Shown here one piece after another: positions 6,851-9,505 of a stretch of DNA of 9,505 bases. Below the pieces are notes generated by a model. That model was not told the DNA's origin. It saw nothing but the letters and a program-made list of their open reading frames with translations, and did no database searches. This stretch comes from an uncultured Oscillibacter sp. (GTDB taxonomy: Bacteria > Bacillota > Clostridia > Oscillospirales > Oscillospiraceae). The stretch is from positions 1-9,505 of the forward strand of contig CAMHBH010000082.1 in assembly GCA_946183175.1 (NCBI GenBank), written 5' to 3'. Each line of letters begins with the position of its first letter. Within the stretch, counting starts at the first letter, position 1. Both the position numbers and the translations under genes were made by a program.

Positions 6851-7003
6851 ATCCTCCGCCCCCTCTGTCGCCTTACGGCTCTCTGCCTCCCCCGCTGTGC
6901 GGGGAGGTGTCGCGAAGCGGCGGAGGGGGCGACACGCTGACGGTGAAGGCGTCGCGAAGCGGCGGAGGGGGCGTCACGCGCTGACGGCGGGGAAATCCCC
7001 CCT
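6851..7003 (+). repeat. GC-rich structured intergenic repeat element
   Basis: No gene is credible between 6843 and 7149. The first half of that gap is a GC-rich palindromic element. CCTCCCCCGC-TGT-GCGGGGAGG (6886-6907) forms a 9-bp hairpin with one bulge. Outside it, CGCCCCCTC (6857-6865) can pair with GAGGGGGCG (6923-6931), and GTGTCGC (6907-6913) with GCGACAC (6929-6935). No T-run follows on the plus strand, so it is not a classical terminator. It resembles the REP-like intergenic palindromes of GC-rich gut Firmicutes; family membership is inferred. Confidence 0.6.
6906..6987 (+). repeat. Two-copy tandem repeat, 42-nt period
   Basis: Copy one (6906-6943) and copy two (6948-6987) share an identical 23-nt core at 6909-6931 and 6951-6973, exactly 42 nt apart. 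Both then continue with a C-A-C-G-C stretch and CTGACGG, copy two having 2 extra bases. This looks like a partial duplication of the right arm of the palindromic element. Confidence 0.8.
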
Positions 7004-7025
7004 AGCACAAATATGTTGGCTGTCC

Positions 7026-7065
7026 CTACAATTTTTCGGCCCAAACGGCGCGAAAAAATATGTAG
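7026..7065 (+). promoter_or_regulatory. AT-rich 40-nt inverted repeat upstream of the decarboxylase promoter
   Basis: CTACA-A-TTTTT-CG-GCC (7026-7041) pairs with its imperfect complement (7047-7065): 16 base pairs with three single-base bulges and a 5-nt loop, CAAAC. It ends 18 nt before the -35 box. The order is T-run, stem, A-run, the reverse of an intrinsic terminator, so an operator or DNA-bending site is a better guess than a terminator. No known operator is recognised. Confidence 0.45.
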
Positions 7066-7083
7066 AATTTTTCCGATTCCGCC

Positions 7084-7112
7084 TTGTAATTTGACAAGAA
7101 CCCTGCTATAAT
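7084..7112 (+). promoter_or_regulatory. Sigma-A type promoter of the decarboxylase operon
   Basis: TTGTAA (7084-7089), a 17-nt spacer and a perfect TATAAT (7107-7112) with TGC before it (extended -10). Expected start near 7119, 31 nt before the first gene. A TTGACA lies inside the spacer but is only 10 nt from the -10 box, too close to serve as its -35. Confidence 0.75.
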
Positions 7113-7149
7113 GCAAAATGAAGAAAATTCGGAATCAGGAGGCGTCCGT

Positions 7150-7422
7150 ATGGATTACCCGGCAATTTTTGTCATTCTGATGGGCCTCGGCACAGTCTTT
7201 TTCGGCCTCGTGTGCCTGATTGTGCTGACCATGTGCATGGGGCGCGTACTCTCCCGTACCGCCGCGCCCGCCCCGGCCCCCGCCCCGCCCGTCGTCATGC
7301 CCAAGGCCCCCATTACCGAGCCCAACCTCCCGGAAATGGTCGCCGCTATCTCCGCCGCCATTGCCGAGGAACTCGATACCGACGTAACCGGTATCCGTAT
7401 CCTCTCCATGAGAAGGCTGTAA
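7150..7422 (+). CDS. oadG: Na+-pumping decarboxylase gamma subunit (OadG-like)
   Basis: Small membrane subunit that holds the sodium-pumping decarboxylase together, linking the carboxyltransferase to the beta subunit. The 90-aa protein has one transmembrane helix at about residues 5-29 (AIFVILMGLGTVFFGLVCLI), an Ala/Pro-rich linker (38-53) and a cytoplasmic tail (LPEMVAAISAAIAEEL, then DTDVTGIRILSMRRL) that I recognise from Firmicute sodium-pump gamma subunits. The start is the ATG at 7150, with a perfect AGGAGG (7137-7142) 7 nt upstream. An earlier in-frame ATG at 7111 lies inside the -10 box and cannot be on the transcript. The protein has no histidine at all, so the zinc-binding histidines described for the enterobacterial OadG tail are absent. 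It is the first gene of a four-gene operon. Confidence 0.85.
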   Translation: MDYPAIFVILMGLGTVFFGLVCLIVLTMCMGRVLSRTAAPAPAPAPPVVMPKAPITEPNLPEMVAAISAAIAEELDTDVTGIRILSMRRL

Positions 7423-7452
7423 CCCACCGTAGCAGAAAAGAAGGAGCAAGTT

Positions 7453-7806
7453 ATGAAAAAGTACAGAGTGAACGTCAACGGCACCGCCTACGAAGTCGAG
7501 CTGGAGGAAATGACGGGCGCGATGCCTACGGCGTCGGCCCCGGTTTCCGCCGCGCCCGCCGCCCCCGTCGACAGCGCCTCCGGCGGCGAGAACGTCACCG
7601 CCCCCATGCCCGGCACTATCATCTCTATCAACATCAACCCCGGCACGATGGCCAAGCGCGGCGAGGTGCTCATGATTCTCGAGGCCATGAAGATGGAAAA
7701 CGAAATCCTCAGCCCGTGCGACGGAAAGATTCTCTCCGTGAATACTTCCAAGGGGGCTACCGTGCAGTCCGGGACGCTGCTGTGCGTCATCGACCGGAGG
7801 GCGTAA
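7453..7806 (+). CDS. Biotin carboxyl carrier subunit of the Na+-pumping decarboxylase
   Basis: Carries the carboxyl group on biotin from the alpha-subunit carboxyltransferase to the membrane beta subunit, where decarboxylation drives Na+ export. In 117 aa: an N-terminal beta region (MKKYRVNVNGTAYEVELEEM), an Ala/Pro linker (about 23-48), then a complete biotinyl domain from VTAPMPGTI (48-56) to LLCVIDR. The biotin motif EAMKMEN (77-83) is intact, with Lys80 as the expected biotinylation site, 37 residues from the C-terminus as is usual. AAGGAG (7441-7446) lies 6 nt before the ATG. It sits 30 nt after gamma and 1 nt before beta. A separate carrier differs from the enterobacterial OadA, where this domain is fused to the alpha C-terminus; it is comparable to MmdC or GcdC of methylmalonyl- or glutaconyl-CoA decarboxylases. 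Confidence 0.9.
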   Translation: MKKYRVNVNGTAYEVELEEMTGAMPTASAPVSAAPAAPVDSASGGENVTAPMPGTIISININPGTMAKRGEVLMILEAMKMENEILSPCDGKILSVNTSKGATVQSGTLLCVIDRRA

Positions 7807-7807
7807 G

Positions 7808-9067
7808 ATGGAAGCGTTTGTCAACTTCGTTCAAGACACGGGATTCTTTCTCGTGACGCAGGGGGACGGCTGGAAGAATCTGGTCATGCTCATCGTCGCC
7901 TGCTTCCTGCTGTACCTGGGTATCGGCAAGAAGTTCGAGCCCCTGCTGATGGTGACTATCGCCTTCGGTATGCTCATGACGAACCTCCCCGGCGCGAACA
8001 TGTACCACGAAATCTTTTTCGCGGGCGGACATATCCACTGGGACTTGTTCGGCGGCGCGCCCGTTACCGGGCAGTTCCTCGCCGAAATGCAGTCGATGGG
8101 CGTCGCCGACGCCGTGCTGGAAAAGGTCTCAATTGGGGAAGTCATCACCCCCGGACTGCTTGACGTGCTTTACTTGGGCGTCAAGCTGGGCGTGTACCCG
8201 TGCTTAATTTTCATGGGCGTGGGCGCTATGACCGACTTCGGCCCCCTGATTGCCAACCCGAAAAGCCTCCTTCTGGGCGCGGCGGCGCAACTGGGCATTT
8301 TCATGACCTACGCCGGGTGCCGGGTCATGGGCTTTACGGGCGACGAGGCCGCCTCCATCGGCATTATCGGCGGCGCGGACGGCCCCACCGCGATTTTCGT
8401 CACGGCGAAACTCGCCCCCGCCCTGCTCGGCCCGATTGCCGTCGCGGCGTACTCCTATATGGCCCTCGTGCCCGTCATCCAGCCCCCGATTATGAAGGCC
8501 CTCACCACGGAGGAAGAGCGGAAAATCGTCATGAAGCCCCTCCGGGAAGTGTCGAAAGTCGAGAAGATTGTCTTCCCGATTATGGTCACGATTTTCGTCG
8601 CGTTCCTCGTGCCGTCCGCCGGGCCGCTGATTGCCTGCCTCATGCTCGGGAACCTCTTCCGGGAATGCGGCGTGACCGACCGCCTCAGCAAGACCGTACA
8701 GAATGAGCTTATCAACATTGTCACGCTGTTCCTGGGCGTGTCCGTGGGCGCGACGGCCACCGGGACGACGTTCCTTTCCGGGCGCACCCTCGCCATTATG
8801 GCCATGGGTATCGTGGCGTTCGGGTTCGGCACCGCCGGCGGCGTACTGCTCGCCAAGTTTATGAATCTCTTCCTGAAAGAGAAAATCAATCCGCTTATCG
8901 GTTCGGCGGGCGTGTCGGCTGTGCCGATGGCCGCGCGCGTCTCCCAGCAGGTCGGGCAGAAGTACAACCCCGCCAACTTCCTCCTCATGCACGCTATGGG
9001 TCCGAATGTCGCGGGCGTCATCGGCTCCGCGATTGCGGCGGGCGTCCTGATTTCCCTGTTTGGCTGA
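7808..9067 (+). CDS. oadB: Na+-translocating decarboxylase beta subunit (OadB/MmdB/GcdB family)
   Basis: Integral membrane subunit that decarboxylates carboxybiotin and couples it to Na+ export. The 419-aa length is between GcdB and K. pneumoniae OadB (433 aa). Diagnostic stretches are intact: GVGAMTDFGPLIANPKSLLL (137-156), GIIGGADGPTAIF (185-197) whose Asp191 matches the essential Asp203 of Klebsiella OadB, AAYSYMALVPVIQPPIMKAL (213-232), NPLIGSAGVSAVPMAARVSQ (361-380) and NFLLMHAMGPNVAGVIGSA (390-408). Residues 62-118, before LYLGVKLGVYPC, form a long loop with an amphipathic stretch (QFLAEMQSMGVADAVLEKV) that the enterobacterial proteins appear to lack. The ATG follows the biotin-carrier stop by 1 nt, and its GGAGG (7796-7800) lies within that gene, so translation is probably coupled. 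The same family serves oxaloacetate, methylmalonyl-CoA and glutaconyl-CoA decarboxylases; the substrate is set by the alpha gene that follows. Confidence 0.93.
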   Translation: MEAFVNFVQDTGFFLVTQGDGWKNLVMLIVACFLLYLGIGKKFEPLLMVTIAFGMLMTNLPGANMYHEIFFAGGHIHWDLFGGAPVTGQFLAEMQSMGVADAVLEKVSIGEVITPGLLDVLYLGVKLGVYPCLIFMGVGAMTDFGPLIANPKSLLLGAAAQLGIFMTYAGCRVMGFTGDEAASIGIIGGADGPTAIFVTAKLAPALLGPIAVAAYSYMALVPVIQPPIMKALTTEEERKIVMKPLREVSKVEKIVFPIMVTIFVAFLVPSAGPLIACLMLGNLFRECGVTDRLSKTVQNELINIVTLFLGVSVGATATGTTFLSGRTLAIMAMGIVAFGFGTAGGVLLAKFMNLFLKEKINPLIGSAGVSAVPMAARVSQQVGQKYNPANFLLMHAMGPNVAGVIGSAIAAGVLISLFG

Positions 9068-9082
9068 TTCGGGAGGGCGATT

Positions 9083-9505
9083 ATGGAAACTATGGAATTT
9101 TTGAGCAAAACCCCCCTTCGCATTACCGATACCATCCTCCGCGACGCGCACCAGTCGCAGGCCGCAACCCGCATGCGCACGGACGAAATGCTCCCGGCGT
9201 GCGAAATCCTCGACTCTATCGGCTACTGGTCGCTTGAGTGCTGGGGCGGCGCGACGTTCGACGCCTGCATGCGTTTCCTGAACGAAGACCCCTGGGAACG
9301 CCTCCGCAAACTCCGCGCCGCGCTCCCCAATACCAAACTGCAAATGCTCTTCCGCGGCCAGAACATCCTCGGCTACAAGCACTACGCCGACGACGTGGTT
9401 GACCAGTTCTGCCGCAAGTCCATTGAGAACGGTATCGACATCATCCGCATTTTCGACGCCCTCAACGACGTGCGCAACCTCGAACAGGCGATTAAATCCA
9501 CGAAG
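9083..9505 (+). CDS. oadA: Oxaloacetate decarboxylase alpha (carboxyltransferase) subunit, 3' end beyond window
   Basis: Transfers the carboxyl group of oxaloacetate to biotin, releasing pyruvate. 141 N-terminal residues are visible and match the carboxyltransferase TIM barrel shared by OadA and pyruvate carboxylase: ITDTILRDAHQSQAATRMRT (14-33) with the metal-site Asp21 and the conserved His23-Gln24, LECWGGATFDACMRFLNEDP (51-70), LFRGQNILGYKHYADDVV (89-106) and IRIFDALNDVRNL (121-133). This fold differs from the MmdA/GcdA carboxyltransferases, so oxaloacetate (or another 2-oxoacid) is the likely substrate rather than a CoA ester. The ATG at 9083 was preferred to the in-frame ATG at 9092 because GGAGG at 9072-9076 is 6 nt upstream. 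It lies 15 nt after beta. Whether it carries a second C-terminal biotin domain cannot be seen. Confidence 0.9.
   Translation, partial: METMEFLSKTPLRITDTILRDAHQSQAATRMRTDEMLPACEILDSIGYWSLECWGGATFDACMRFLNEDPWERLRKLRAALPNTKLQMLFRGQNILGYKHYADDVVDQFCRKSIENGIDIIRIFDALNDVRNLEQAIKSTK

Noticed and set aside
6886..6907. Strong hairpin considered as the fumC terminator
   Set aside because: It is followed by GTCGCGAAGCGG, not a T-run, on the plus strand, so it does not fit an intrinsic terminator. No other clear terminator for fumC was found.
6906..6987. Tandem repeat considered as a CRISPR array
   Set aside because: Only two copies, with a 42-nt period and almost no spacer between them, and no cas gene nearby.
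7091..7096. Perfect TTGACA considered as a -35 box
   Set aside because: It is only 10 nt from the TATAAT at 7107. TTGTAA at 7084 gives the proper 17-nt spacing.
6745..7116. Minus- and plus-strand frames across the fumC-oad gap
   Set aside because: The protein repeats (APSAASR, KRRRGRH) come only from the tandem GC-rich DNA repeat. There is no RBS and one frame runs into the end of fumC.
8204..9382. 392-codon minus-strand frame across the beta and alpha genes
   Set aside because: Antisense to two clearly recognised genes, rich in His/Arg/Gly, and without an RBS.

Overview
The window is GC-rich bacterial DNA, about 60% by eye. It has strong AGGAGG-type ribosome binding sites and extended -10 (TGnTATAAT-like) promoters. 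A Gram-positive style MMPL exporter is paired with a GLUG-repeat surface protein, and there is a Na+-pumping decarboxylase operon with a free-standing biotin carrier. Together these suggest an anaerobic, GC-rich Firmicute of the Clostridia (Oscillospiraceae-like gut lineages). The taxonomic call is an inference from gene content; no marker gene is present.

Layout. Minus strand, 5219 down to 1: a two-gene unit made of an MMPL/RND-superfamily membrane protein (756 aa, TTG start) and, overlapping it by 14 nt, a very long secreted protein cut by the window edge (987 residues visible). The second protein has a signal peptide, a first block of GLUG beta-solenoid repeats, about 400 residues of predicted helical/coiled-coil sequence, a second GLUG block and the start of a C-terminal surface-repeat domain. 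Bases 5220-5480 are a divergent promoter region with back-to-back extended -10 promoters. Plus strand, 5481-6842: class II fumarase (fumC). Bases 6843-7149: a GC-rich intergenic repeat element with a 42-nt tandem duplication, then an AT-rich 40-nt inverted repeat and a strong promoter. Plus strand, 7150 to the right edge: a Na+-pumping oxaloacetate-type decarboxylase operon in the order gamma, biotin carrier, beta, alpha (alpha truncated by the window).

How the genes work together. Fumarase and the decarboxylase fit one C4-dicarboxylate route: fumarate to malate, malate to oxaloacetate by a malate dehydrogenase not seen here, then oxaloacetate to pyruvate plus CO2 with outward Na+ pumping. 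The left-hand pair looks like a separate cell-envelope system. Its most notable feature is that the transporter keeps the MMPL fold signature but has lost both intramembrane Asp-Tyr pairs that normally carry protons, while its partner is an unusual solenoid / long helix / solenoid protein. This pair is the best candidate for something undescribed.
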